Of a stretch of 64,000 nucleotides of DNA, positions 43,666 to 53,489 are shown piece by piece. Location: the NCBI GenBank assembly GCA_020161615.1, contig JAIUPD010000007.1:62001-126000 (forward strand), given 5' to 3'. Made by a program: the position numbers and the translations under genes. The notes under the pieces are model-generated. The model worked only from the letters and a program-made list of their open reading frames with translations, was not told the origin of the DNA and made no database searches. The stretch comes from Pseudomonadota bacterium. Its GTDB lineage: Bacteria > Pseudomonadota > Alphaproteobacteria > Rhodobacterales > Rhodobacteraceae. Position 1 is the stretch's first letter. The number at the start of each line of letters is the position of its first letter.

Positions 43666-44994
43666 TCATTCCTCGTCCAGATCTTCCGGCGGCGGGGGTT
43701 CGAGCAATGTCTCGAACCGGCGCTTCTGCTTGGCGGACCACGAGACGGTCAGCAGGAGGCCGCTCTCCACCGTCTCCTCGCCCTGCACGATCCCTTCGGC
43801 ATAGGCCCAGGCGCGCGCCTTGCCCTCGCCATGGCCGATTTCCACGACCTCGACCCGCCGCTCATCCCCCAGCGCCTTGCCCATCGCCGCAACCAGCTCG
43901 GGCACGCCCTGCCCGGTCAGCGCCGAGACGGCGATCACCTCGTCCCGCCGCGCGGCGGTGTTGAGGCGGGAATCGTCGGGCGGCAGCAGGTCGATCTTGT
44001 TCCAGACCTCGAGCCGCGAGACATCCTTGCCGACGCCCAGCTCGCGCAGGATCGTCTCCACATCCTCGGCCTGCGCCTCGGATTCGGGATGGGCGATGTC
44101 GCGGACGTGCAGGATCAGATCGGCCTCCAGCACCTCTTCCAGCGTGGCGCGGAAGGCGGCGACCAGTTGGGTCGGCAATTCGCTGATGAAACCCACGGTG
44201 TCGGACAGGATCACCGACAAGCCACCCGGCAGCACCACCGCCCGCATGGTCGGGTCGAGCGTGGCGAACAGCATGTCCTTGGCCAGCACCTCGGCGCCGG
44301 TCAGATGGTTGAAAAGCGTGGATTTCCCGGCGTTGGTATAGCCCACCAGCGCAACAATCGGATAGGGTGTGCGCCGCCGCGCCGCCCGGTGCAGCGCGCG
44401 GGTCTTCACCACCTTCTCCAGCTGGCGCCTGAGGCGGATCATCTGTTCGTCGATGGCGCGGCGGTCGGCCTCGATCTGCGTCTCGCCGGGGCCGCCGACG
44501 AAGCCGAGGCCCCCGCGCTGCCGCTCCAGGTGGGTCCAGGCCCGCACCAGCCGGGTTCGCTGATAGCTGAGCGCCGCCAGTTCCACCTGCAGCACGCCCT
44601 CACGCGTGCGGGCCCGGTCGGCGAAGATCTCCAGGATCAGCCCGGTCCGGTCCAGCAGCTTGACGCCCCATTCTTTTTCGAGGTTGCGCTGCTGAACCGG
44701 GCTCACCGGCCCGTCGATCAGGACCAGCTCGACCTCCTCGGCCTCGAAGCGCTCTTTCAGCTCCTGCACCTTGCCCGAGCCGAACAGCATCCCGGGATGG
44801 GCGCGCGGCAGTCGCACGACCATGCCGCCCGCAACCTCGATCCCCGGCAGCGCCAGCGCCAGCGCCAGCCCTTCGGCCAGAAGCGCCTCGGCCGAGCGCG
44901 AGGCGTCGTTGCCGCGGATGTCGGGATGCAGGACAAACGCCTTCTGGCGGCGCCCGCCGCCGGCCCCGCCCAGGTCTTTGACGTCAATGGTCAC
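43666..44994 (-). CDS. hflX: Ribosome-associated GTPase HflX
   Basis: A 442-residue GTPase that splits and rescues stalled 70S ribosomes, for example under heat stress. The N-terminal HflX domain (GKVQELKERFEAEEVELVLIDGPVSPVQQRNLEKEW) and helical linker precede the G domain: G1 GYTNAGKSTLFN, G3 DTVGFI, G4 NKID and a G5-like SALTG. Length is typical. It follows hfq, with a 21-base gap, as in E. coli and other Proteobacteria. Confidence 0.96.
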   Translation of the reverse strand: MTIDVKDLGGAGGGRRQKAFVLHPDIRGNDASRSAEALLAEGLALALALPGIEVAGGMVVRLPRAHPGMLFGSGKVQELKERFEAEEVELVLIDGPVSPVQQRNLEKEWGVKLLDRTGLILEIFADRARTREGVLQVELAALSYQRTRLVRAWTHLERQRGGLGFVGGPGETQIEADRRAIDEQMIRLRRQLEKVVKTRALHRAARRRTPYPIVALVGYTNAGKSTLFNHLTGAEVLAKDMLFATLDPTMRAVVLPGGLSVILSDTVGFISELPTQLVAAFRATLEEVLEADLILHVRDIAHPESEAQAEDVETILRELGVGKDVSRLEVWNKIDLLPPDDSRLNTAARRDEVIAVSALTGQGVPELVAAMGKALGDERRVEVVEIGHGEGKARAWAYAEGIVQGEETVESGLLLTVSWSAKQKRRFETLLEPPPPEDLDEE

Positions 44995-45015
44995 GATTCT
45001 GTCCGGCGTTCGCCG

Positions 45016-45249
45016 TCAGTCCTCGCCGTTGTAAAGCGAGATGGGCTGACCCGGCATGATGGTCGAAATGGCATGTTTGTAGACCAATTGGCTCTGGCCT
45101 TCGCGGCGCAGCAGCACACAGAAATTGTCGAACCAGGTGATTACCCCCAGCAATTTCACACCATTGATGAGGAAAATCGTCACCGGAACCTTGTTCTTGC
45201 GAACATGATTGAGAAAGGCGTCCTGCAAATTCTGTTTGTCTACGGCCAT
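45016..45249 (-). CDS. hfq: RNA chaperone Hfq
   Basis: A 77-residue Sm-like protein forming a hexameric ring that pairs small RNAs with mRNA targets. The two Sm motifs are clear ([35 protein letters not shown] and [11 protein letters not shown]), including the conserved YKHA residues. The short C-terminus (LYNGED) is typical of alphaproteobacteria. Its position between trk and hflX genes is common in this order. Confidence 0.98.
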   Translation of the reverse strand: MAVDKQNLQDAFLNHVRKNKVPVTIFLINGVKLLGVITWFDNFCVLLRREGQSQLVYKHAISTIMPGQPISLYNGED

Positions 45250-45419
45250 TGTCTTGCCTTCTTGTTATCGGCCTACGCAGCGGTTCTGGCTGTCGCAGTC
45301 TCCCCCTGGGGCGCGAGTATGGCCGCGGAACCGGCAAGTTTCCAGCCCGAAAACTCGCCTTTTCAGCGTATTACGCGGAGATTTCCGCACAGGCCCTGTG
45401 CCGGGCCCCGCCAGGGGCC

Positions 45420-46913
45420 TCAGTTTCTGCGTGAACGGTCCAGGATTGCCGCCAGCAGAACCAGAATTTCCAACCGCCCGAGAATCATTGCAAGCGCCAA
45501 CACGACGCGCGCGGGATCGCCCAGCAGCACCCAATAGAGCGGCAGATCGCCCGCCACCTGCACCAATTGCCCGGTATTGGTCAGTGCGCCCACGCCAAAG
45601 ATCATCGCCGTTTCCAGCGTCATGCCGCTGAAGAGAAGCAGGGCGACCACCGCGACCGAGGTCAGCGCGAAGACCATGGCGAAAAGCCAGGCCGAACGCG
45701 CGGCGGTGGTGGCGAGGAAGCGGTCATGCTCGTTGCCGCCGATGACCATGGAGGGATAGATCATCCGCATCAACTCGAACCGGCTGAGGCGGGCCAGCGA
45801 ATAGAGGCGAAGCAGCTTGATGCCCCCGGCGGTCGTCGCCACCCCGCCCCCCAGCAGCGCCACCGACATCAGCACCAGGCCCGGCGGCGTCAGCCCCGAC
45901 CAGGCCCGCGCCGTGATCCAGTCCTGGTTGACGAACCCGGTGGTGGTCAGGAACGAGAGCGCGGTAAAGGCCGCCCCCCAGGCAGCGCGGCCCATGGCGG
46001 GCAGATTCTCGCCCTCGCGGGCCTCGAAGGCGCCGGCCCAGTGACGCGCCACGACGAACAGCGTCACCATCCCGACCAGCGCCACGGCGGTAAAGATCTC
46101 GGGGTCGCGATGCAGCGGCCGGGGGCGCGACCCATGCCCCGGCATGAAGCGGCGGCTGAGCGCGATGCAGAGAAAGGCAAAGATCGCCATCTCGGCCGGC
46201 AGCCCAATACTCCCCAGCGTTTCCCTTGCCAGAACGCCCGAGGTCGAGAGCGTGGCCATGGCCTGCATCAGCGCCTCGAACCCCGGCACGCCCAGCAGCG
46301 TCAGGATCAGCCAGAGCGCCAGCGTGAAGGCGGAATAGGCGGGCAGAAGCACCAGCGCATGGGCCCTGAGCCGGATGCCCGGCCCGGTCGTCGCCCCGGC
46401 CCGGGGCAGCGTCGGCGGCGTTCGGCGGATCATCTCGTATCCGCCCAGCCGCAGCGGTGCCAGCAGCGCCGTGGCCGCCGCCAGGATGAAGAGCCCGCCC
46501 AGCCAACCCGCCATGCCACGCCACAGATGCACGGCCTCGGGCACCCGGCGCGGCAGGTCGATGAGCGAGGCGCCGGTCGTGGTGAAGGCCGAGATCATCT
46601 CGAACCAGGCATCGGCAAAACGCATGGCGGGCAGGGCCTCGGCCAGCGGCAGCGCCATGACGGCGGGCAGCAGCAGATAGATGGCCGCCAGCAGCGGAAA
46701 CGGCCCCGCGGGCATGCCGCGCCGGAGCTGGCCCGCCATGGCGATGGCCAGCAGGCTGGCGATCAGCAGGCTCAGAACGGACCAGTACAGGAAGATCCGC
46801 GCCAGCGAGGCCTGCCCGTCCAGCGCCGCCTTGCCCGAGGGCACCAGCATCAGCGCCCCCGCGATGGCGATCAGCGCGACGAGGGGCGGCACCCGGGTCA
46901 GGCGCGGCGGCAT
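45420..46913 (-). CDS. trkH: Potassium uptake protein TrkH
   Basis: A 497-residue inner-membrane K+ channel subunit. About ten transmembrane helices are seen, with repeated selectivity-filter-like loops: SAFTTTGASL, ATLSTSGVL, LTTTGFV and ALTNTGQL, each carrying the Thr-Gly pair of Trk/Ktr filters. It works with TrkA, encoded immediately upstream (1 base between genes). A 170-base gap separates it from hfq. Confidence 0.93.
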   Translation of the reverse strand: MPPRLTRVPPLVALIAIAGALMLVPSGKAALDGQASLARIFLYWSVLSLLIASLLAIAMAGQLRRGMPAGPFPLLAAIYLLLPAVMALPLAEALPAMRFADAWFEMISAFTTTGASLIDLPRRVPEAVHLWRGMAGWLGGLFILAAATALLAPLRLGGYEMIRRTPPTLPRAGATTGPGIRLRAHALVLLPAYSAFTLALWLILTLLGVPGFEALMQAMATLSTSGVLARETLGSIGLPAEMAIFAFLCIALSRRFMPGHGSRPRPLHRDPEIFTAVALVGMVTLFVVARHWAGAFEAREGENLPAMGRAAWGAAFTALSFLTTTGFVNQDWITARAWSGLTPPGLVLMSVALLGGGVATTAGGIKLLRLYSLARLSRFELMRMIYPSMVIGGNEHDRFLATTAARSAWLFAMVFALTSVAVVALLLFSGMTLETAMIFGVGALTNTGQLVQVAGDLPLYWVLLGDPARVVLALAMILGRLEILVLLAAILDRSRRN

Positions 46914-46914
46914 C

Positions 46915-48291
46915 TCAGAAATACTCCACCGCCACCTGCAACAGGCGCTCGATGACCGGCACGTCGTTTCTGAGGGCGAAGATGACCAGCAGGTCGCCTT
47001 CCGCCAGTTCGGTCGAGCCGGTGGGCTTGACGAATTCGCCCTGTTTCTTCACCGCGCCGACCAGCGCCCCTTCGGGGAAGCCGATCTGGCCGATGGTCCG
47101 CCCCGCCAAGGGCGAGGTCGACAGAACCTGCGCCTCAATCACCTCGGCCTCGCCGTCGCCGATGGTATAGATCGAGCGCACGCGGCCGAGGCGGACGTGA
47201 CGCAGGATCGAGGAAACGGTGGTGGCGCGCGGGTTGATATGCGCGTCGATGCCCAGATGGTCCATCATCGGCACCAGCGACGGGTCGTTGACCAGCGCGA
47301 TGGTCATCTTGCAGCCCATCGCCTTGGCCCGGACGCAGGCCAGGAGGTTGGTCTTGTCGTCGTCGGTCACGGCCAGCAGCGCATCGGCCGACTCGATGGC
47401 GGCCTCGTTCAGCAATTCGCTGTCCATGCCGTCGCCGTGCAGCACGATGGTCCGTTCCAGCGCATCGGCGGCGGTCTCGGCCCGGGTGCGGTCGCGCTCG
47501 ATCACCTTGACGCGGACCCGCTCGCGCTGCGATTCCAGCGCGCGCGCCACGCCAAGGCCAACATTGCCGGCTCCGATGATGACGATCTTTTCTTGCTTGG
47601 CCAATGGCTTGCCGAAGATGGCCAGGGTTCGCGCCAGATCCGAGCTTTCCGAGACGACATAGATCTGGTCGCCCTCGAACAGCTGGTCCCCGGGCTCGGG
47701 CGCAAACAGCTTGCCGCCCCGCCGGACGCCGACCACGATGGCGCGGAGCGAGGAGAAGAGCTCGGTCAACTGCCGGAGCGGCGTGTTCAGGACCGGGCAA
47801 TCCTCGTCCAGCGCGATGCCGGCCAGCCGGACGGAGCCGTCGAGGAAATCCTGCACGTCGAAGGTCGAGGGCGCGGCGAAACGGCGAAGCGCCGCGCGGG
47901 ACACCTCGCGCTCGGGGTTGATCACCACGTCGATCGGCAGATGGTCGCGGCGGAAAAGGTCGGAATAGACCGGATCCAGATAGGTCTGGGCCCTCAGCCG
48001 CGCGATCTTGCGGGTGACGTTGAACACGGAATGGGCCACCTGGCAGGTGACCATGTTCACCTCGTCCGAATGGGTGGCGGCGATGATCATGTCGGCCTCG
48101 CGCGCGCCCGCCTGTTCCAGCACGTCGGGATGCGAGGCAAAGCCCACCACGCCCTGAACCTCCAGCGTGTCGGTCGCCCGCCGCACCAGGGCCGCGTTGT
48201 TGTCGACGATGGCCACGTCATTGGCCTCGCCCGCCAATTGCCGGGCGATCTGCCAGCCGACCTGACCCGCGCCGCAGATGATGATCTTCAT
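46915..48291 (-). CDS. trkA: Trk potassium system regulatory protein TrkA
   Basis: A 458-residue peripheral regulator with two RCK units. Each has a Rossmann NAD(H)-binding fold: IIICGAGQVGWQIARQL at the N-terminus and VIIGAGNVGLGVARAL near residue 235. RCK_C domains follow each half. It gates TrkH in response to nucleotide. The coupling to trkH behind ntrX is frequent in Rhodobacteraceae and in other alphaproteobacteria. Confidence 0.96.
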   Translation of the reverse strand: MKIIICGAGQVGWQIARQLAGEANDVAIVDNNAALVRRATDTLEVQGVVGFASHPDVLEQAGAREADMIIAATHSDEVNMVTCQVAHSVFNVTRKIARLRAQTYLDPVYSDLFRRDHLPIDVVINPEREVSRAALRRFAAPSTFDVQDFLDGSVRLAGIALDEDCPVLNTPLRQLTELFSSLRAIVVGVRRGGKLFAPEPGDQLFEGDQIYVVSESSDLARTLAIFGKPLAKQEKIVIIGAGNVGLGVARALESQRERVRVKVIERDRTRAETAADALERTIVLHGDGMDSELLNEAAIESADALLAVTDDDKTNLLACVRAKAMGCKMTIALVNDPSLVPMMDHLGIDAHINPRATTVSSILRHVRLGRVRSIYTIGDGEAEVIEAQVLSTSPLAGRTIGQIGFPEGALVGAVKKQGEFVKPTGSTELAEGDLLVIFALRNDVPVIERLLQVAVEYF

Positions 48292-48315
48292 CGCCCGTAC
48301 CCCGTGCGTCCCGGT

Positions 48316-49707
48316 TTAATCGTCGCGCCCGCTGCGCCCGCCGGACAGGGCGGCCGTGTTGACGCCCAGCGACTTCAGCTTGCGATGCAGCGCCGAGCGC
48401 TCCATACCGACAAACGCCGCCGTGCGCGAGATGTTACCGCCGAAGCGGTTGATCTGCGTGAGCAGATATTCGCGCTCGAAAAGTTCCCGCGCCTCGCGCA
48501 GGGGCAGCGTGGCAAGCCCACCGGCCAGGACCACCCTGCCCTCCTCCTCGCCGCCCGCCGCTTCGGCGATCAGGTCGCGGGCCTCGATGGCGCCCTGGCT
48601 GTCGCCCAGGATCAGCGCCCGTTCGATGACATTTCTGAGCTGGCGGATGTTGCCCGGCCAGTTCATCGATTGCAGCTGCGTCTCTGCCTCTTCGCTGAGG
48701 TCGCGCTTGGGCAGGCCCTGGGTCTGCGCCAGAAGCTCGATGAAATGTCGGGCCAGCACCGGAATGTCCTCGCGCCGTTCCGACAGCGAGGGCACGGCGA
48801 TGGGCACCACGTTCAGCCTGTCGTAAAGCTCCTGCCGGAAAGTGCCGGCGCCGATCTCGGCCCTGAGGTCGCGCGTGGTCGAGCTGATCACCCGCAGATC
48901 GACCTTCACGCGGTCCGCCCCGTCGACCCGGGTGAAGGTCTGTTCGGTCAGCACCCGCAGGATCTTGGACTGGGTGCCGATGGGCATATCCGCCACCTCG
49001 TCGAGGTAGAGAATCCCGCCATTGGCCTGTTCCAGCAGCCCGGGGATTACCCCCCGTGCCCCGCTTTCCTGGCCGAAGAGCACGGCTTCCATCTTCTCGG
49101 GTTCGATGGCGGCGCAGGAGACGGTGACGAAGGGCGCCTGCGCCCGGTTCGACTGGGCATGGATGAAACGCGCCGCCACTTCCTTGCCGCTGCCCGAGGG
49201 ACCGGTCAGCATCACCCGCCCGTTCGAGCGCGTGACCTTGCCCAGTTGCGAGCGCAGGAATTTCATCGCCGGCGACTGGCCGATCATCTCGGTCGGGCCG
49301 CTGTCGCGCTTCTTCAGCTTGGTATTCTCGCGGCGCAGGCGCGAGGTTTCCATCGCCCGGCCGATCACCACCAGCAACTGGTCGGTGTTGAAGGGCTTCT
49401 CGATGAAATCGTAGGCGCCCTTCTTGATCGCCTCGACCGCGATCTCGATGTTGCCATGGCCCGAGATGATCACCACCGGGATATGCGGGTATTCGCGCTT
49501 GACCGACATCAGGATGCCGATGCCGTCGAGCTTCGAATCCCTGAGCCACAGGTCCAGGATCATCAGCATCGGCGGGTCGCTGGCCACGGCCGACATGGCC
49601 TCGTCCGAATTCGCTGCGAGGCGGGTGGAATAGCCCTCCTCGCGCAGGATTTCGGCCACCAGTTCACGGATGTCGCGTTCGTCGTCGACGATCAGGATGT
49701 CGCTCAT
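48316..49707 (-). CDS. ntrX: Nitrogen regulation response regulator NtrX
   Basis: A 463-residue response regulator. The receiver (phosphoacceptor Asp in LMILDLWLRDSK) is followed by an AAA+ domain with Walker A GPSGSGKEVAARFIH and Walker B ILYLDEVADMP, and a Fis-type helix-turn-helix at the C-terminus (NISRTAAFVGMERSALHRKLKSLGV). The sigma-54-contacting GAFTGA loop is absent: after FGQESGA comes RGVIPGLLEQANGG. This agrees with NtrX acting through sigma-70 promoters or as a repressor in related bacteria. It overlaps ntrY by 4 bases. Confidence 0.95.
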   Translation of the reverse strand: MSDILIVDDERDIRELVAEILREEGYSTRLAANSDEAMSAVASDPPMLMILDLWLRDSKLDGIGILMSVKREYPHIPVVIISGHGNIEIAVEAIKKGAYDFIEKPFNTDQLLVVIGRAMETSRLRRENTKLKKRDSGPTEMIGQSPAMKFLRSQLGKVTRSNGRVMLTGPSGSGKEVAARFIHAQSNRAQAPFVTVSCAAIEPEKMEAVLFGQESGARGVIPGLLEQANGGILYLDEVADMPIGTQSKILRVLTEQTFTRVDGADRVKVDLRVISSTTRDLRAEIGAGTFRQELYDRLNVVPIAVPSLSERREDIPVLARHFIELLAQTQGLPKRDLSEEAETQLQSMNWPGNIRQLRNVIERALILGDSQGAIEARDLIAEAAGGEEEGRVVLAGGLATLPLREARELFEREYLLTQINRFGGNISRTAAFVGMERSALHRKLKSLGVNTAALSGGRSGRDD

Positions 49708-52004
49708 GCCTCAACCCCTGTTTCATTGCGGCTGCCCCGCGCCGAGCGCAGCAGAGGCAACCGGATTTCCGCCATGGCCCCATGGTGGGTGCAACCCGCC
49801 ATCACCGGCGCGTCGGTCAGCGCCAGCGTGCCGCCATGTTCCTCGATAATCTTCTTCACGATCGGCAGGCCCAGGCCGGTTCCCCGCTCGCGCGTCGTCA
49901 CGTAAGGCTCGAAGAGTCGCGCGCGGTCTTCGGGCAGGCCGATTCCGTTATCGGCGATGGTGATGGTGGCGCGATCCTCGGCCAGGTCCATCCGCACCGC
50001 GATCTGCGGCCGGAAACCGGGGGGCGCGCGGCCTGCCTCGACGAAGCCCTCGATGGCCTCGCCCGCATTCTTCAACAGGTTGGTCAGCGCCTGGGTGATC
50101 ATCGTCGGGTCGATCTCGATCATCAGGGGACCGTCGGGCAGCGTGACGTCAAAGGCGACCTCGGGCTGCCCGGCTTCCTGCAGGGTCGTGGCATCGCGCA
50201 GCACCTGCACCAGGTCGGTCATCCTCCGGTCAGGCTCGGGCATGCGGGCGAAGCGCGAGAATTCGTCGACGATGCGCCGAAGGTCACCGGTCTGACGCAC
50301 GATGACATCGGTGAGGTTGCCCAGACTCTCGGCATCCTCGGCAGTCATCACCTTGGAAAACTTGCGCTTTATGCGTTCCGCTGACAGCTGGATCGGGGTC
50401 AGCGGGTTCTTGATCTCATGCGCGATGCGCCGCGCCACGTCGCCCCAGGCGGCCATCCGCTGGGCCGAGACCAGCTCGGTCACATCGTCGAAGGCCACGA
50501 CATAACCCTCCAGCTGTCCCGCCGCGTTGCGCCGTTCGGCCAGCCGCACCAGCAGGCTTTCCAGACGCCCGCTGCGGCTGATCCGTACCTCGTCCTGCAC
50601 CCGTCCGCCGACGAGCCGCCCCTCGCCCGATTGCAGCCGGCTGAGCAGCGCGCCGAATTCGGGCACCACCTCGGCCAGCGAACGATGGGCGGCTTCCTCG
50701 GCCGAGACCTTGGTCAGGGCCTCGGCCGCGCGGTTCACGAAATCGACATGCCCCTCGGCATCGAGGCCGATCACCCCGGCGGTGACCGATCCCAGCACCG
50801 AATCGAAAAGGCGGCGGCGCTCCTCGATCTGACGGTTGTTGGTCAGCAGCGTCTCGCGCTGGCCCATGAGTTGCCGGGTCATCTGGTTGAACACCCGGCC
50901 CATGGTGGCGATCTCGTCGCTGCCCTTCTCCTCGGGCACCTGGACCTCCAGATCGCCCTTGCCGACGCGTTCGGCCGCCGCCGCCAGCCGTCCGATGGGG
51001 CGCGAGAGCCCTTCCGCGAACCACATCCCCAGCCAGACCGCCGCCAGGATCAGGATCAGCGCGAAGCCGATATAGATCAGCGCGAAATTGAACAGCACCG
51101 TCCCGCGCTCGGCTTCCAGCTGGTTGTAGAGGGCGATGGTCTGCTGGGTATCGTCCAGCAGGCTCAGGATCTCGCCGTCGACGGCCCGGGTGACATAGAG
51201 CAGGCGGTTGGGATAGCCCGGCAGCGGCACCAGCGCCCGGAATTCGCTGCTGGGCCAGTCCTTGACCAGAACCAGTTCGCCGGCCGCGGCGCGGCGCAGA
51301 TCGTCGGGCTCGGGGTTGATGAAGTCGAAAAGATAGGACCGCTCGCCCCTGAGCCTGAGCGCGCCGTCGAAATCGATGATGAAGGCCACGCGCAGCCCGC
51401 GCTGGATCGCCCCCTGCGCCTGGCTGAGAAGCGTGCGCATGTCGCCTTCGCTCAGCGTCGGGCGCTGCTGGCGGGCGCCGACCAGCAGGTTCGCCACTGC
51501 CTGCGCATCCTCGATCAGATTGCGCTCCTGCTCCTGCTGATAGGCTTCGGCCGCGGCGAGCGAGTTGCCGACCACATTCCGCACCCGTTCCGAAAACCAG
51601 CCTTCGAGGCCCAGGTTGATCGTGACCACGGCGAAGGCCGCGACGGTGATCGCGGGCAGAAGCGCGCTGATGGCGAAGAGCGACGAGAGCCGCAGATGCA
51701 GCTGCGACCCGGCCGAGCGTGTGCGGCGCGCGGTGATCAGCCGCCCGATCCTGAGCAGGACCAGCCCCGCCACGACCAGAATGTAAACCAGGTCGGCCAG
51801 CAGCACGAGGCGCAGCGACGGCAGGTTCGACAGGAACGAGAACGGCCCCAGCACCAGGACGGTGGCCACCACCAGCACCGGCGCCAGCACAACCAGAACG
51901 AAGGTCCCCAGCGCCTGCACCCGGCGTTGCATCGGCGAGCGGCGACGCAAAACCCCGGTCGGCGCAGAAACGGAACCCTCGTCAGGGGGCGATGAGGCAA
52001 TCAT
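49704..52004 (-). CDS. ntrY: Nitrogen regulation sensor histidine kinase NtrY
   Basis: A 766-residue membrane kinase. Order: four N-terminal transmembrane segments (about 25-150), a periplasmic-type sensor stretch, another membrane segment (NFALIYIGFALILILAAVWLGMW), HAMP (LSRPIGRLAAAAERVGKGDLEV), a PAS domain (RRRLFDSVLGSVTAGVIGLD), then the kinase core with H-box [19 protein letters not shown], and N, G1 and G2 boxes (LTNLLKNAGEAI, ITIADNGIGLPED, GTGLGLPIVKKII). It phosphorylates NtrX and senses an unclear redox or nitrogen signal. ATG 52004 is preferred to a TTG at 52013. Confidence 0.95.
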   Translation of the reverse strand: MIASSPPDEGSVSAPTGVLRRRSPMQRRVQALGTFVLVVLAPVLVVATVLVLGPFSFLSNLPSLRLVLLADLVYILVVAGLVLLRIGRLITARRTRSAGSQLHLRLSSLFAISALLPAITVAAFAVVTINLGLEGWFSERVRNVVGNSLAAAEAYQQEQERNLIEDAQAVANLLVGARQQRPTLSEGDMRTLLSQAQGAIQRGLRVAFIIDFDGALRLRGERSYLFDFINPEPDDLRRAAAGELVLVKDWPSSEFRALVPLPGYPNRLLYVTRAVDGEILSLLDDTQQTIALYNQLEAERGTVLFNFALIYIGFALILILAAVWLGMWFAEGLSRPIGRLAAAAERVGKGDLEVQVPEEKGSDEIATMGRVFNQMTRQLMGQRETLLTNNRQIEERRRLFDSVLGSVTAGVIGLDAEGHVDFVNRAAEALTKVSAEEAAHRSLAEVVPEFGALLSRLQSGEGRLVGGRVQDEVRISRSGRLESLLVRLAERRNAAGQLEGYVVAFDDVTELVSAQRMAAWGDVARRIAHEIKNPLTPIQLSAERIKRKFSKVMTAEDAESLGNLTDVIVRQTGDLRRIVDEFSRFARMPEPDRRMTDLVQVLRDATTLQEAGQPEVAFDVTLPDGPLMIEIDPTMITQALTNLLKNAGEAIEGFVEAGRAPPGFRPQIAVRMDLAEDRATITIADNGIGLPEDRARLFEPYVTTRERGTGLGLPIVKKIIEEHGGTLALTDAPVMAGCTHHGAMAEIRLPLLRSARGSRNETGVEA

Positions 52005-52085
52005 GGGCGGCAATCAGGCAACACGGGCGATGACGCGGGTTGTTGGCACGAGGTGCGGCAATTGCGCCACGCCCCTGTGGCCTGA

Positions 52086-53489
52086 CTACATCAATTTGCG
52101 CCGCCGTGTCACGCGAATATCGAGTTCGTTGGTCTTCTTGCGCAAAGTATTGCGGTTGATGCCCAGAAGGTCGGCACAGCGCGCCTGATTCCCGCCGGTG
52201 TATTCCAGCGCGATGTCGATCAGGGGCGCCTCGACCTCGCGCAGGATCCGCTGATAGACGCCGGGCGGCGGCAGGTCGGCGCCGTGCAACTCGAAGTAGC
52301 GCCGCACATGGCGCGCGACCGACTCGGCCAGCGTGCCCGCTTCGGCGGCTTCCCCGGGCGGCGAGGCGGCGGGATGGGCGTTCAGCGCCGCTTCCATCTC
52401 GGCCCGGCTGATCTCGGGCTCCTGGCCGGTGATGACCAGACGGCGGATGACGTTCTCCAACTGCCGCACATTGCCCGGCCAGCGGTATTGCCGCACGAGT
52501 TCCAGTGCAGCATTGGACAGCCGCCGCGGATTGCCCCCCTCGCGCGCGGCGCGGGCCAGGAAATGTTCGGCCAGCAGCGGAATATCCTCGATCCGCTCGC
52601 GCAGAGGCGGCACATGCAGGGTGACACCGGAAAGGCGGTAATAGAGGTCATGACGGAAAAGACCGGCCTCGAGCGCGCCGTTCAGGCTGCCGTCGGCGAT
52701 GGCGATGATCCGCGGCCCGTCCGAGGGCAACGCATCGAGCAGGCGCACCAGCCGCGCCTGCGCCGGGCCGTCGAGGTCGCCCAACCCGTCGAGGACCAGC
52801 GAGCCGCCCCGCGCCCGCGCCATCAGCGCCGATCCGCCGCTGCCCTGGTCCGAGCCGAAATCCTGCGCCGAGGCCAGCACGAAGGGCTGCGCGCGGCGGT
52901 CCGAGAAATCGTGCAGTGCCCGGGCGATCAGCGATTTGCCGGTGCCGGATTCGCCGGTGATCAGCGCGGGCAGCTCCGCATTCATCACCCGTGCCACCAG
53001 CCGGTAGAGCGCCTGCATCGACGGCGTGCGCCCGACCAGCGGCAGATCGGTCGCGGCCGCGGCCTCGGGCACCGGGATCGGCGCGGGCTGGGGGGCGGCG
53101 GGCGCAACCCGGGCCCCGCCCCGGCGCGAGCTTTCCATCGCCTTGCCGGCCCGCGACAGCAGGTCGGGCAGGTCGAAGGGCTTCGGCAGGTAATCCCAGG
53201 CCTCGGCTTCGGTCGCCTGGATCGCGGTCATGATCGTATTCTGGGCCGAGATGACGATCACCGGAAGACCGGGCCGCAAGGTCTTGATCCGCGGCAACAT
53301 TTCGATGCCGTTGCCGTCGGGCATCATGACATCGGTGACCACCAGGTCGCCCTTGCCCTCCTCGACCCACCGGAGCAGCGTGGTCAGCGACGAGGTGGCA
53401 TGGACCCTGCACCCGGCGCGAGTCAGCGCCTGGGTCAGCACGGTGCGGATCGTGCGGTCGTCGTCAGCGACAAGGACGGTACCATCCAT
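52086..53489 (-). CDS. ntrC: Nitrogen regulation response regulator NtrC, Rhodobacter-type without GAFTGA
   Basis: A 467-residue receiver-AAA+-Fis protein that activates nitrogen-assimilation genes when phosphorylated by NtrB. The phosphoacceptor Asp is in [13 protein letters not shown]; Walker A is [15 protein letters not shown]; the DNA-binding helix is [19 protein letters not shown]. The GAFTGA loop is missing ([23 protein letters not shown]), as in R. capsulatus NtrC, which works with sigma-70 polymerase instead of sigma-54. The Walker B site reads [10 protein letters not shown], lacking the usual catalytic Glu. It overlaps ntrB by 1 base. A 72-base gap then separates it from ntrY. Confidence 0.95.
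   Translation of the reverse strand: MDGTVLVADDDRTIRTVLTQALTRAGCRVHATSSLTTLLRWVEEGKGDLVVTDVMMPDGNGIEMLPRIKTLRPGLPVIVISAQNTIMTAIQATEAEAWDYLPKPFDLPDLLSRAGKAMESSRRGGARVAPAAPQPAPIPVPEAAAATDLPLVGRTPSMQALYRLVARVMNAELPALITGESGTGKSLIARALHDFSDRRAQPFVLASAQDFGSDQGSGGSALMARARGGSLVLDGLGDLDGPAQARLVRLLDALPSDGPRIIAIADGSLNGALEAGLFRHDLYYRLSGVTLHVPPLRERIEDIPLLAEHFLARAAREGGNPRRLSNAALELVRQYRWPGNVRQLENVIRRLVITGQEPEISRAEMEAALNAHPAASPPGEAAEAGTLAESVARHVRRYFELHGADLPPPGVYQRILREVEAPLIDIALEYTGGNQARCADLLGINRNTLRKKTNELDIRVTRRRKLM

Noticed and set aside
46681-49905. A 1074-codon plus-strand open frame opposite trkH, trkA and ntrX
   Set aside because: It lies antisense to three well-recognised genes, and its translation is full of repeated Arg/His/Gln/Gly low complexity, typical of the shadow of high-GC coding sequence.
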